A stretch of 14,717 bases of DNA, taken from contig CANJPN010000099.1 of assembly GCA_947475855.1 (NCBI GenBank), forward strand, positions 1-14,717, written 5' to 3'. The DNA is from Bradyrhizobiaceae bacterium. Lineage in GTDB: Bacteria; Pseudomonadota; Alphaproteobacteria; Rhizobiales; Hyphomicrobiaceae. The position numbers were made by a program, and so were the translations under genes. This document shows positions 1 to 7,607 of the stretch, one piece after another. The notes beneath the pieces were generated by a model that saw only the letters and a list, made by a program, of their open reading frames with translations, did no database searches and had not been told where the DNA came from. Within the stretch, counting starts at the first letter, position 1. Each line of letters starts with the position of its first letter.

Positions 1-911
1 CGCGGTTCGGGGTGATGCGCGGGCGCGAGTTCCTGATGAAGGACGCCTATTCGTTCGACCTGACGGCGGATGGCGCGCGTGCCGCCTACAACCGGATGTT
101 CGTCGCGTACTTGCGCACGTTTGCGCGGCTTGGGCTGAAGTCGATCCCGATGAAGGCCGACACGGGGCCGATCGGGGGCGATCTCAGCCACGAGTTCATC
201 ATCCTGGCGGAGACCGGCGAGAGCCAGGTGTTCTGCCACAAGGACCTGATCGAAGGCGCCATTCCCGCCGCGGACACGAATTTCGACGGCGATCTGATGC
301 CGATCTTCAAGAAGTGGACGTCGCTCTATGCGGCGACCGAGGAGATGCACGACGCGGCGAAGTTCGCGGCTGACGTTCCCCATGACAAACAGGTTTCTGC
401 GCGCGGCATCGAAGTCGGCCACATTTTCTTCTTCGGCACCAAGTACTCGGAGCCGATGGGCGCGAAGGTGCAGGGGCCGGACGGGATGATCACGCTGCAG
501 ATGGGCTCGTACGGTATCGGCGTGTCGCGTCTGGTCGGGGCCATCATCGAGGCGAGCCACGACAAGTCGGGCATCGTGTGGCCGGTGCCGGTGGCGCCGT
601 TCGAGGTTGCTGTAGTCAACCTCAAGTCGGGGGATGCCGACACCGACAAGGCGTGTGCCGAGGCTTATGCGAAACTGCAGGCGGCCGGCATCGACGTACT
701 GCTGGACGATACGGACGAGCGGGCGGGGGCGAAGTTCTCGACGATGGATCTGATCGGCGTGCCGTATCAGTTCGTGGTCGGGCCGAAGGGCATCAAGGCG
801 GGCGAGGTCGAGCTCAAGCATCGCAAGACCGGCGAGAAGGAGACACTGTCTCCGGACGCCGCATTGAAGCGCGTGGTGGAGTTGGTGCAAGGGCAGCGGG
901 TGCTGGTCTAG
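1..911 (+). CDS. proS: Prolyl-tRNA synthetase, 3' part (5' end outside window)
   Basis: Charges tRNA-Pro with proline in the cytoplasm (class II aminoacyl-tRNA synthetase). The reading frame is open from base 3, where RFG precedes VMRGREFLMKDAYSFD, a conserved ProS stretch after motif 2; the true start lies upstream. About 302 residues are present. Visible are CHKD in the segment linking the catalytic parts, the class II motif 3 region (GSYGIGVSRLVGAIIE) and the C-terminal anticodon-binding domain (from about PVPVAPFEVAVV, ending KRVVELVQG). The segment after the CHKD region runs straight to motif 3, so there is no room for the roughly 180-residue editing insertion of E. coli-type ProS; this is the short form usual in Alphaproteobacteria (about 440 residues). 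proS upstream of lolCD is a familiar order in Hyphomicrobiales. Identification is secure; only the missing 5' end is a limit. Confidence 0.96.
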   Translation, partial: RFGVMRGREFLMKDAYSFDLTADGARAAYNRMFVAYLRTFARLGLKSIPMKADTGPIGGDLSHEFIILAETGESQVFCHKDLIEGAIPAADTNFDGDLMPIFKKWTSLYAATEEMHDAAKFAADVPHDKQVSARGIEVGHIFFFGTKYSEPMGAKVQGPDGMITLQMGSYGIGVSRLVGAIIEASHDKSGIVWPVPVAPFEVAVVNLKSGDADTDKACAEAYAKLQAAGIDVLLDDTDERAGAKFSTMDLIGVPYQFVVGPKGIKAGEVELKHRKTGEKETLSPDAALKRVVELVQGQRVLV

Positions 912-930
912 TCCGCGAATAAAATGCTTA

Positions 931-1048
931 TGCGTCCCCGGCCGTAGCGGCGTGAGCCGCGGAGAGCCGGTGTCTTTCCCATCGATGGGTAAAGGCCCCG
1001 GATCGTCGCACTCCTCCCTGACGGTCGGATCGCTCGTCCGGGGACGCA
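931..1048 (-). repeat. Palindromic interspersed repeat, copy A
   Basis: A 118-bp element fills most of the proS-lolC gap. Its ends are perfect 11-bp inverted repeats, TGCGTCCCCGG (931-941) and CCGGGGACGCA (1038-1048). Inside are a GCGGC-GTGA-GCCGC hairpin (947-960) with a GNRA-type loop and a central palindrome CCCATCGATGGG (978-989) flanked by CTTT and AAAG. The reverse complement of 987-1048 aligns without gaps to 12760-12821 at 51 of 62 positions, so the element belongs to a family. It is listed on the minus strand because copy B reads in the opposite direction. It ends two bases before the lolC ribosome-binding site. It is not coding. Confidence 0.8.
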
Positions 1049-1069
1049 GTGGAGGGAAGTGTTCGCGAT

Positions 1070-2362
1070 ATGACAATCAGCCAGACCACCACTGCCAGCA
1101 CCGATACGCGACCGTTTTCCGCGTTCGAGTGGATGCTGGCGTCGCGCTATCTGAGGGCGCGGCGCAAGGAGGGGTTCATCTCGGTCATCGCCGGGTTTTC
1201 GTTCGTCGGCATCATGCTGGGCGTTGCGACACTGATCATCGTGATGGCCGTCATGAACGGTTTCCGGCACCAGTTGTTCGAGAAGATCCTGGGGCTCAAC
1301 GGGCACGCGGTCGTCTACAAGATGCACGACAAAGGGCCGTTCGAGGAATTCGAGGATGTCGCCCGCAAGCTGCAAGCGGTGCCGGGGGTGGTCAAAGCCA
1401 TCCCGCTGGTCGAAGGGCAGGTGCTCTATTCGTCTCCCGTGCAGGCTCTAGGCGGGTTCGTGCGAGGCATGACGGAAGAAGGCATCAAGGGGCTACCGCT
1501 GGTCGCCAAGAACGTGATCCACGGATCGATTGAAGGATTCGACTCGCAAGACGGCGTGGCCGTGGGCACGCGGCTGGCACAGGCCCTGGGTCTGAAGCTC
1601 GGCGACAGCATCTTCGTCATCAATCCGCGTGGATCGACGTCGCCGTTCGGCGTCGTGCCAAGACAGCGCTCCTATCGGATCCAGGCGTTGTTCGAGATGG
1701 GAATGGCCGAGTACGACCGGACAATGGTGTTCATGCCGATGAAGATGGCGCAGAGCTTCATGTCACGCGGGGATGCGGTTGATGTGATCGAGGTCATGGC
1801 GACTGCGCCGGAAGAGATCAACGACACGATCGCCGCGATGAAGGTTGCGGTGGGGCCCGACTATGCATTCACGAGCTGGCGACAGCGTAACATGACGTTC
1901 TTCACCGTGCTCGAAGTCGAGCGCATGGTGATGTTCATCATCCTGTCGTTGATCATTCTGGTCGCCGCGCTCAACATCATCTCCGGCATGATGATGCTGG
2001 TGAAGGACAAGAGCCGGGACATCGCGGTGTTGCGTACCATGGGCGCCACGAAAGGCGCGATGATGCGGGTGTTCCTGATCACGGGGGCATCGATCGGCGT
2101 GTTGGGGACGCTCGCGGGGCTGGTGCTTGGCATCCTGTTCTGCTGGCGTATCAACGACATCAAGGATTTCCTGCAGTGGGCGACGGGCACCACGATCATG
2201 GACCCGACGGTCTACTATTTGACGCGGCTGCCCGTTCAGATCGACCTGCGCGAGACGGCGGGTATCGTATTGATGGCGATCGTTTTGACGCTGCTCGCGA
2301 CGGTGTATCCGTCGTGGAGGGCGTCTAAGCTCGATCCGGTTGAGGTGCTCCGTTATGAATGA
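1070..2362 (+). CDS. lolC: Lipoprotein-releasing ABC transporter permease (LolC/LolE family)
   Basis: Inner-membrane permease that, with LolD, extracts mature lipoproteins and hands them to periplasmic LolA. The 430-residue protein has the family layout: TM1 at about 37-62, a large periplasmic domain (about 65-285), then TM2 at about 286-310, TM3 at about 332-358 and TM4 at about 397-414, ending in PSWRASKLDPVEVLRYE, the usual LolC/E tail. NPRGSTSPFGVVPRQRSY (about 185-202) lies where the LolC hook contacting LolA is expected. I chose ATG 1070, preceded by GGAGGGAAG (1051-1059), over an in-frame GTG at 1049 that lies in the flanking repeat. The stop overlaps the lolD start, so the two are probably translationally coupled. 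Only one permease gene is present, which fits a LolF-like homodimer or a second gene elsewhere; the sequence cannot tell. Confidence 0.94.
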   Translation: MTISQTTTASTDTRPFSAFEWMLASRYLRARRKEGFISVIAGFSFVGIMLGVATLIIVMAVMNGFRHQLFEKILGLNGHAVVYKMHDKGPFEEFEDVARKLQAVPGVVKAIPLVEGQVLYSSPVQALGGFVRGMTEEGIKGLPLVAKNVIHGSIEGFDSQDGVAVGTRLAQALGLKLGDSIFVINPRGSTSPFGVVPRQRSYRIQALFEMGMAEYDRTMVFMPMKMAQSFMSRGDAVDVIEVMATAPEEINDTIAAMKVAVGPDYAFTSWRQRNMTFFTVLEVERMVMFIILSLIILVAALNIISGMMMLVKDKSRDIAVLRTMGATKGAMMRVFLITGASIGVLGTLAGLVLGILFCWRINDIKDFLQWATGTTIMDPTVYYLTRLPVQIDLRETAGIVLMAIVLTLLATVYPSWRASKLDPVEVLRYE

Positions 2363-3065
2363 CGCAAGCGCTATGCCGGTTCTCGAGTTGCGCAACGTGC
2401 ACCGTACCTATCATCAGGGCAGCCGTGAGGTGCGGGTACTGTCCGGCGCCTCGGCGCGACTGATGGGGGGGCAAGCGGTAGCGTTGGTCGGCCCGTCTGG
2501 TGCGGGCAAGTCGACATTCCTGCACATCGCGGGACTGCTCGAAGGCCCGGATTCCGGCGAGGTTCTGATCAACGGAAAGAGTTGCGGCGGAATGTCGGAC
2601 GATGACCGGACACGCGTGCGTCGTGCTGAAATGGGCTTCGTCTACCAGTTCCATCAATTGTTGCCGGAGTTCTCGGCGCTAGAGAATGTGGCGCTTCCGC
2701 AAATGATCCAGGGCAAGGTCCGCAAGGCCGCGGAGGAGCGCGCACGAGAACTGCTGACCGGACTTGGGCTGGGCGAGCGCGTCGATCATCGGCCGGCTGA
2801 GCTTTCGGGCGGGGAGCAGCAGCGAACCGCGATCGCACGGGCACTGGCGAACAGTCCGCGCCTGCTGCTGGCCGATGAGCCGACGGGTAACCTCGATCCG
2901 CACACGTCTGAGGGCGTTTTCGCCGAGTTGATCGGGTTGATCGAGCGGACCGGTGTCGCGGCGCTGATCGCCACGCACAATATGGATCTGGCGCGGCGGA
3001 TGCATCGGGTGCTGCGGATGCAAGACGGGCAGTTGAGAGAGCTTGCGCCGGCGGAGCTTGGCTGA
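2355..3065 (+). CDS. lolD: Lipoprotein-releasing ABC transporter ATP-binding protein
   Basis: Cytoplasmic ATPase that powers lipoprotein release by the LolC/E permease. The 236-residue protein carries every ABC motif: Walker A GPSGAGKST (46-54), Q-loop glutamine in VYQFHQLLPEFSALEN (about 98), signature LSGGEQQR (150-157), Walker B LLLADEP (170-176), D-loop NLD and the switch histidine in ATHN (208). The FHQLLPEF/ALEN pattern is typical of LolD and its MacB-type relatives. ATG 2355 lies in ATGAATGA, so the gene overlaps the end of lolC by 8 bases. An in-frame TTG at 2340 would lengthen the protein by five residues but lies deeper inside lolC. I expected dnaE downstream, as I recall for related genomes, but it is absent here. 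Confidence 0.95.
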   Translation: MNDASAMPVLELRNVHRTYHQGSREVRVLSGASARLMGGQAVALVGPSGAGKSTFLHIAGLLEGPDSGEVLINGKSCGGMSDDDRTRVRRAEMGFVYQFHQLLPEFSALENVALPQMIQGKVRKAAEERARELLTGLGLGERVDHRPAELSGGEQQRTAIARALANSPRLLLADEPTGNLDPHTSEGVFAELIGLIERTGVAALIATHNMDLARRMHRVLRMQDGQLRELAPAELG

Positions 3066-3297
3066 CACGTAGCGGTGTCTTGCTTGACCGCCCAACAGCT
3101 ACCAGAACATGCCGGCTTTTTCTCAGAAATGCCATTTGCCGGCCGAATTGCGGCTCCTATTTCCTGTCAGTCTCTCGATGAGCGACGCCTCGGCCGCAAC
3201 TCAGCGCATCGACTGCCTGCGCCGTTGGGACAGCCTCGGGAAACATATCTCCGGAAGGATATTCAACCGCCAACGAACGCGGCCCTGGGAGCCCCTG

Positions 3298-3597
3298 ATG
3301 AACCGGTCACTCGAGTACACGCCCCATGCCTGGCAGCGGAAGAACGAGCGCTGCAAGACCGATATTCTCGTTGATACTCTGCTCTGCAATTTCGATAGAG
3401 ACATCTACCTTGGCCGCGGTCGCTGGGCATGGAGCCTATCCCGCGAGTGGTGCCGTGAGCTGCAACGGTTGGGTATGGTCTCGGCTGCCGTCGCAGAACG
3501 CCTTCCCAGTCTCGCGCTGATCGTGTCCGAGGATGGGCGTGTGATTACGGTCGTACGCGGCACGACCGAGTTCGGCAGATATTGCGAGAGGCATTGA
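3298..3597 (+). CDS. Small DUF4258-like protein
   Basis: Unknown function; 99 residues. The order of conserved elements resembles DUF4258 proteins: an N-terminal YTPHAWQRKNER (H-A-x-x-R then E-R), a helical middle with a glycine-rich GRGRWAW, an SREW..EL.RLG helix, and a C-terminal strand SEDGRVITVVRG followed by a basic/aromatic tail. DUF4258 folds are compact and some relatives are grouped with BrnT/RelE-like toxins, but nothing here proves toxin activity and no antitoxin partner is apparent. The start is ATG 3298, with GGGAG (3287-3291) six bases upstream; the frame is open back to 3109 but that part does not look protein-like. Codons are less GC-rich than in neighbouring genes (for example GATATTCTCGTTGATACT), hinting at a different origin. 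A DUF429 gene follows 68 bases later on the same strand. Confidence 0.7.
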   Translation: MNRSLEYTPHAWQRKNERCKTDILVDTLLCNFDRDIYLGRGRWAWSLSREWCRELQRLGMVSAAVAERLPSLALIVSEDGRVITVVRGTTEFGRYCERH

Positions 3598-3665
3598 CCG
3601 CGAGCTGTGCAATTCGAAGGCCCGTTGCGTACTGCGCGGCGGGTCTTCGTTTGACGGAGATTGCA

Positions 3666-4415
3666 ATGGCGGGTGAGGATCGGGATAGCTGGGTCGCGGG
3701 TGTGGACGGTTGCCGCGCAGGCTGGCTCGTGGTGTTGCGGCCGCTAGATGCGCCACATGCTGCACGCATTTCGATCGTGCCGCAGTTCGCGGAGGTGCTG
3801 GAATTGAAGCCGCAGCCGACCGTGATCGCGGTTGATATGCCGATTGGTCTCATCGAGCGGAGCGGCATCGGCGGGCGGCCGGCAGATGTGCAGGCGCGTG
3901 CCAATCTCGGGGCCAGGCAATCGGCAGTTTTTTCGATGCCGTCGCGGGCGGCCGTGATGGAGATGGATTACGGAATGGCTTGTGCGACGGCGTTTGCGAC
4001 GTCGGATCCACCGCGGAAGGTGTCCAAGCAGGCTTTCAATCTGTTTGCCAAGATCCGCGAGATCGACAGGCTGATGACGCCGGAATTGCAGGAGCGGGTG
4101 ATCGAGGTGCATCCAGAGCTGGCGTTCTGGGCGCTCAACGGCGAACGGGCGCTGGAGCTTGCCAAGAAGGTCAAATCTCGTCCGAATGAGCCGGGTCTCG
4201 CGTTCCGTCGCGGTTTGCTTTCGGCGGCTGGTTACGATGAGGCGTTGCTCGCCGGGCGCGGCGGATTTCGGGCCGCCGATGCGGGACCGGACGATCTGCT
4301 CGACGCGGCGGCGTGCTCGTGGAGCGCTGCACGGATTGCGCGCGGAGAAGGGCGGCGATTTCCGAGTGAGCCCGCTATCGACGCGAAGGGATTGCGAATG
4401 GAGATCTGGTGCTGA
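3666..4415 (+). CDS. DUF429 family protein (predicted RNase H-like fold nuclease)
   Basis: Biochemical role unknown; the family is often labelled a predicted nuclease with an RNase H-like fold. The 249-residue protein has the family's landmarks: VAGVDGCRAGW (D14), VIAVDMPIGL (D57), GGRPADVQAR (68-78), SAVFSMPSR (87-94), SKQAFNLFAKIREID (120-134), VIEVHPELAFWALNG (145-159) and GPDDLLDAAACSWSA (207-221). The conserved acidic residues D14, D57, E147 and D209/D210/D213 are candidates for a metal site (inference). The start is ATG 3666, with GGAG (3656-3659) six bases upstream; longer in-frame starts to 3582 overlap the previous gene. It ends three bases before the convergent DUF2878 gene and may share a transcript with the small gene upstream. 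Confidence 0.85.
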   Translation: MAGEDRDSWVAGVDGCRAGWLVVLRPLDAPHAARISIVPQFAEVLELKPQPTVIAVDMPIGLIERSGIGGRPADVQARANLGARQSAVFSMPSRAAVMEMDYGMACATAFATSDPPRKVSKQAFNLFAKIREIDRLMTPELQERVIEVHPELAFWALNGERALELAKKVKSRPNEPGLAFRRGLLSAAGYDEALLAGRGGFRAADAGPDDLLDAAACSWSAARIARGEGRRFPSEPAIDAKGLRMEIWC

Positions 4416-4418
4416 GTG

Positions 4419-4931
4419 TCAGCGCTGCATGCGGGCGAAGACGATCATCAACAAAGGTGTGGTTATGGCCCACGCGAGGGCGGTCGCGGCGAGCGGCATC
4501 CAGAGCGGCTCAGGGAAGGCGAGCGCTCCAAAGCCTGCGCCTGCCCAATAGGTGACGGGCGCGAGCACTGCGCCGAGCAGCGCGCCCTTGATCAAACCGT
4601 TGTCGCCGAGCATCCTGGCGGTGGCATCGATGCAGGTGGCGAATACCATCCACAGCGCGAGGAGCCATACCGGTGGTAATAGCGACGAGGGCCACTGAGC
4701 CGCGTAGCTGATCAGGCCAAGCGCGATCATCGCCGTTTCGAAAACCAGTCCTGCCAGGACTGCCACTAGGACGGTCGCGAAGGTCGCGGCGCGCGTTTTT
4801 GAAACGATGAGCTGAACGATGACGACGAGCAAGCCGACGGCGAGGCCAGGCTCCCAGCGTCCCGAGCCGGCGCCAAGGGCTGATGCCCACCATGCCAACT
4901 GGAAACCGACGATATCGATGATCAGTCGCAC
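4419..4931 (-). CDS. DUF2878 family inner-membrane protein
   Basis: Function unknown; 170 residues, very hydrophobic, with about five or six membrane segments. It begins with IDIVGFQLAWWASALGAGSG, which fits the DUF2878 N-terminus (F-Q-x-x-W), followed by a LVVIVQLIVSKTRA helix, a G-x-x-F-E segment (AGLVFETAMIALGLISY), a PPVWLLALWMVFAT helix and a tail helix near ALAWAITTPLLMIVFARMQR. No ATG fits; I chose GTG at 4931, preceded by GGAAG ten bases upstream, which gives the usual family length. The frame is open much further upstream, but that stretch is antisense-like and overlaps the DUF2177 gene. It is the last gene of the folE-phr-DUF2177-DUF2878 series, with a 44-base gap before it. DUF2177 and DUF2878 genes, as I recall, recur together near photolyase and cyclopropane fatty-acid synthase genes. 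Confidence 0.75.
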   Translation of the reverse strand: MRLIIDIVGFQLAWWASALGAGSGRWEPGLAVGLLVVIVQLIVSKTRAATFATVLVAVLAGLVFETAMIALGLISYAAQWPSSLLPPVWLLALWMVFATCIDATARMLGDNGLIKGALLGAVLAPVTYWAGAGFGALAFPEPLWMPLAATALAWAITTPLLMIVFARMQR

Positions 4932-4975
4932 GTTGATCTCGCTTCCGGGGAAGGTTGGGTTGAGTGGGGCGATCT

Positions 4976-5380
4976 CTATCGGTGGAAGTACTGGCCGGCG
5001 AGGTATCCCAGAATTCCTGCAATGGCCGATGCGGATGTGCCCCACGCGAGATCCATGAGCGCCATCGAAAGTGGCCAGTCCTTGAGCGTAGCATAGTTGG
5101 TCAAATCGTAGGTGGCATAGGCTGCAAGGCCGAACAAGGTGCTGCGCCACGCTGCTTCGATGATCGAGCCGCGCTCGATGCTGGGTAAGACCGCAAGCGT
5201 GGTGAGCGCCGCCGCGTAAACGAGATAGAACACGATGATGGTGGGGATCGATGGGGTTGGGCGCAACAGGTTGCCGATTGCCCGCTGGAACATGCCAACG
5301 GCAAATTGGGTGAGCCAGATCATGTCGAGCACGAGAAACGCCAGCAGCGTTGCAATGAAGGCGGCGATGGCAACGCGCAT
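4976..5380 (-). CDS. DUF2177 family inner-membrane protein
   Basis: Function unknown; 134 residues with about four membrane helices. The N-terminal helix AFIATLLAFLVLDMIWLTQF carries the LDMIWL element typical of DUF2177, and the later YDLTNYATLKDWPLSMALMDLAWG stretch (Y-D-x-T-N-x-A and D-x-x-W-G) is the family's most recognisable part. The ATG at 5380 lies two bases after the phr stop, and GGAG within the end of phr serves as its ribosome-binding site, so it is almost certainly co-transcribed with phr. Its place beside photolyase and a RpoE/ChrR pair suggests a membrane role during photo-oxidative stress, but this is context only. Confidence 0.85.
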   Translation of the reverse strand: MRVAIAAFIATLLAFLVLDMIWLTQFAVGMFQRAIGNLLRPTPSIPTIIVFYLVYAAALTTLAVLPSIERGSIIEAAWRSTLFGLAAYATYDLTNYATLKDWPLSMALMDLAWGTSASAIAGILGYLAGQYFHR

Positions 5381-5382
5381 GT

Positions 5383-6876
5383 TCAGTCTTGCTCCAAGGT
5401 TCGGGGCGATCGGGCCGGCTCCCCTTTGAGGCGGGCGTATGCGGCCAGTGCACGTGCACGGCCTGCGGCTGGCTCGACGATAGGGTGTGGATAGGTTTTG
5501 CCTATGACGACGCCAGCGGCGGCAAGCATCTCGGGCGGGGCAAGCCAGGGCGCGTGTATGTGTTCAGTCGGCAAGCGAGCCAGCTCAGAAACGAAGCGCC
5601 GGACATAGTCGCCGTTGGGATCGAACTTCGCGCCTTGTAGGATCGGGTTGAACACGCGGAAGTAAGGTGCTGCGTCGGCGCCCGAGCCCGCAACCCACTG
5701 CCAGCTGGCTTGATTGCTCGCAAGATCCGCATCGACCAGCGTGTCGAGGAACCATCCGGCGCCGCGCTGCCACGGGATCAGCAGATGCTTGCAGAGAAAC
5801 GACGCTACGATCATCCGGACGCGGTTGTGCATCCAGCCTGTTTGCCACAACTCGCGCATTCCGGCGTCGACGATGGGGTAGCCGGTCATGCCCTGCTGCC
5901 ATGCCCGGAGATTTACGCCGATGGAGCGCTCGTCCTGCTCCCATGGGAAATTCGCGAAGTCCTCGCGGAACGGACGATCGACTATGTGTGGCCAGTGAAA
6001 AAGCAGGTGGAGCGAGAATTCGCGCCAACCGATTTCGCGGATGAAGGAGGCCAAGCCTTCTTCGTGCTCCGGGTTGGCGGCGGCCTTCATGCGTGCAGCG
6101 AACCAACACTGGCGCGGGCTGATTTCGCCGAAGTGGAGATGGGGCGAGAGACGTGACGTGCCCTGTTTGTCCGGGCGGTCACGGTCGTTGGTGTAGGCCG
6201 CCGAAGGGCCATCGAGGAACTCGACCAGCCTGGCAGTGGCGCCGACTTCGCCGGGTTGCCAGGCTTTGCGCAATCCGCCTGCCCAGTCGGGTGCAACCGG
6301 CAGCAGGTTCCACGATTTTAGAGGATCGCTGGCAGGCCAATTGCGTGGTGCTTTCAGTTGAGGGGGCGGTGGCAAAGGTCGAGCGGGCATCCCACGATCC
6401 AGGCATGTTTTCCAGAACGGGGTGAAAACGCGATAGCGCTCGCCGGTCTTGGTGGCGATCGATTCAGGTTCGAACATGGCCGCGCCGGCATAGCGGCGGG
6501 CGTCGATGCCGGCTCGCCGGCAGGCTTCGCGGAGGTCTGTTTCGAGTTGCCGTTGGCGCGGTTCGTAGCCTCTGGCAAAGTGAATAGCTGAGCACTTCGT
6601 CTCGGCTGCGAGCGCGATGAGTGTCGAAACGAGCGAACCGCGACGCAAGATCAGGCGGCTGCCTCTTTTGCGCAGGGATTCATCCAGAGCGCGAAGCGAG
6701 CCATCGAGCCACCAGCGGCTCGCAGCACCGTGGGCGTAAGGTGATGCCGCGTCGTCGTCCAAGACGTAGACGGGGATAACCGCGGCTCCGGTTTCGGCAG
6801 CGGTGGTGAGTGCTGCATTGTCCGCGAGGCGCAGATCGTGCCGGAACCAGTGGATGATCGCGCCGCCGCCGGTCAT
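5383..6876 (-). CDS. phr: Deoxyribodipyrimidine photo-lyase (class I cryptochrome/photolyase family)
   Basis: Repairs UV-induced cyclobutane pyrimidine dimers using light and reduced FAD. The 497-residue protein has an N-terminal alpha/beta antenna domain (about 6-170, opening IHWFRHDLRLADN) and a C-terminal helical FAD domain (about 205-490). Landmarks include TSRLSPHLHFGEISPRQ (240-256), WQQGMTGYPIVDAGMR (326-341), WMHNRVRM (348-355), SNQASWQW (387-394) and PYFRVFNP (404-411). By alignment with E. coli PhrB from memory, N388 corresponds to the FAD N5-contacting N378, and W312, W369 and W392 to the electron-transfer triad. Length and motifs are full and intact. It starts eight bases after the folE stop, and the DUF2177 gene starts two bases after its own stop. 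In Rhodobacter a photolyase gene is a known RpoE target, consistent with this locus. The antenna cofactor cannot be read from sequence; adjacency of folE makes a folate plausible. Confidence 0.95.
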   Translation of the reverse strand: MTGGGAIIHWFRHDLRLADNAALTTAAETGAAVIPVYVLDDDAASPYAHGAASRWWLDGSLRALDESLRKRGSRLILRRGSLVSTLIALAAETKCSAIHFARGYEPRQRQLETDLREACRRAGIDARRYAGAAMFEPESIATKTGERYRVFTPFWKTCLDRGMPARPLPPPPQLKAPRNWPASDPLKSWNLLPVAPDWAGGLRKAWQPGEVGATARLVEFLDGPSAAYTNDRDRPDKQGTSRLSPHLHFGEISPRQCWFAARMKAAANPEHEEGLASFIREIGWREFSLHLLFHWPHIVDRPFREDFANFPWEQDERSIGVNLRAWQQGMTGYPIVDAGMRELWQTGWMHNRVRMIVASFLCKHLLIPWQRGAGWFLDTLVDADLASNQASWQWVAGSGADAAPYFRVFNPILQGAKFDPNGDYVRRFVSELARLPTEHIHAPWLAPPEMLAAAGVVIGKTYPHPIVEPAAGRARALAAYARLKGEPARSPRTLEQD

Positions 6877-6884
6877 CTCGGAAT

Positions 6885-7463
6885 CTACTCGATCATCGCC
6901 AGGAATTCCTGACGCGTCATTGCATTTTCACGGAAGCAGCCCAGCATCCGGCTCGTCACCATGTCCGTTCCGGGTTTATGGACGCCTCGTGTCGTCATGC
7001 AGTGATGGATCCCCTTGAGCACGACGGCGACGCCGTGGGGCTGCAAAACCTCATTGATCGTGTTGGCGATCTGAGCCGTCATCTTCTCCTGGATTTGAAG
7101 GCGCTTGGCGTAGGCGTCGACGACGCGGGCAAGCTTCGAGATGCCGACGACCCGTCCGGAGGGAATGTAGCCGACCCAGGCTTGGCCGATGATCGGTGCC
7201 ATGTGGTGTTCGCAGAAACTTTCGTAGCGAATACCGCGAAGAACGACCATCTCGTCGTAGCCTTCGATTTCCTCGAATGTCCGATTCAGTATCTCAACCG
7301 GGTCTTGCGCATAGCCACGGAAGAATTCCTCGTAGGCCCGCACGACGCGAGCAGGCGTATCCAAGAGTCCGTCTCGCTTGGGGTCTTCGCCGGTCCAACG
7401 GAGAAGCGTCCGCACCGCCCGTTCAGCTTCGTCTCTGCTAGGGCGTCCTGTCTCGTCCGACAT
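6885..7463 (-). CDS. folE: GTP cyclohydrolase I
   Basis: Converts GTP to 7,8-dihydroneopterin triphosphate, the first step of tetrahydrofolate/pterin synthesis; cytoplasmic homodecamer. The 192-residue protein shows the zinc and catalytic residues of type I enzymes: CEHH (C84, H86, H87) and IHHCMTTRGV (H153, C155), equivalent to E. coli C110/H112/H113 and H179/C181. The YIPSGRVVGISKLARVVD segment and the LQIQEKMTAQIA helix are also standard. I chose ATG 7463 (MSDETGRPSRDEAERAV), with GGAAAAAGG just upstream, over an ORF extension to 7580, whose residues do not look like GCH-I and lie in the regulatory gap. It is the first gene of the operon with phr; a role in supplying folate antenna is attractive but unproven. 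Confidence 0.94.
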   Translation of the reverse strand: MSDETGRPSRDEAERAVRTLLRWTGEDPKRDGLLDTPARVVRAYEEFFRGYAQDPVEILNRTFEEIEGYDEMVVLRGIRYESFCEHHMAPIIGQAWVGYIPSGRVVGISKLARVVDAYAKRLQIQEKMTAQIANTINEVLQPHGVAVVLKGIHHCMTTRGVHKPGTDMVTSRMLGCFRENAMTRQEFLAMIE

Positions 7464-7607
7464 GCCTTTTTCCACTCGCGTCAAAGTCGTTCCGATCGTC
7501 TCGCCCAACACGGGCTGTCGCAATTTCCGGGAGCTGCGGTGCCTTTCCGGTCGGGTGCCCACCCAGCGCCGAAGGCACAATAGATCACACCAAGTTCAGC
7601 GTCAGGG

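Noticed and set aside
3064..3085. GACAC-GTAGCG-GTGTC hairpin followed by TTGCTT at the end of lolD
   Set aside because: The stem is only 5 bp, overlaps the stop codon and lacks a real T-run, so it is not supported as a terminator.
2569..3135. Long minus-strand reading frames opposite lolD
   Set aside because: They are antisense shadows of a GC-rich gene with all ABC motifs intact on the plus strand.
3109..3297. Longer N-terminus for the small DUF4258-like gene
   Set aside because: Codon content is not protein-like and ATG 3298 has a well-spaced ribosome-binding site.
4932..5459. Upstream extension of the DUF2878 reading frame
   Set aside because: It overlaps the DUF2177 and phr genes in another frame and has basic, proline-rich shadow composition.
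7464..7580. Longer N-terminus for FolE
   Set aside because: Residues are Arg-rich and unlike GTP cyclohydrolase I; ATG 7463 has a good ribosome-binding site and gives the normal length.
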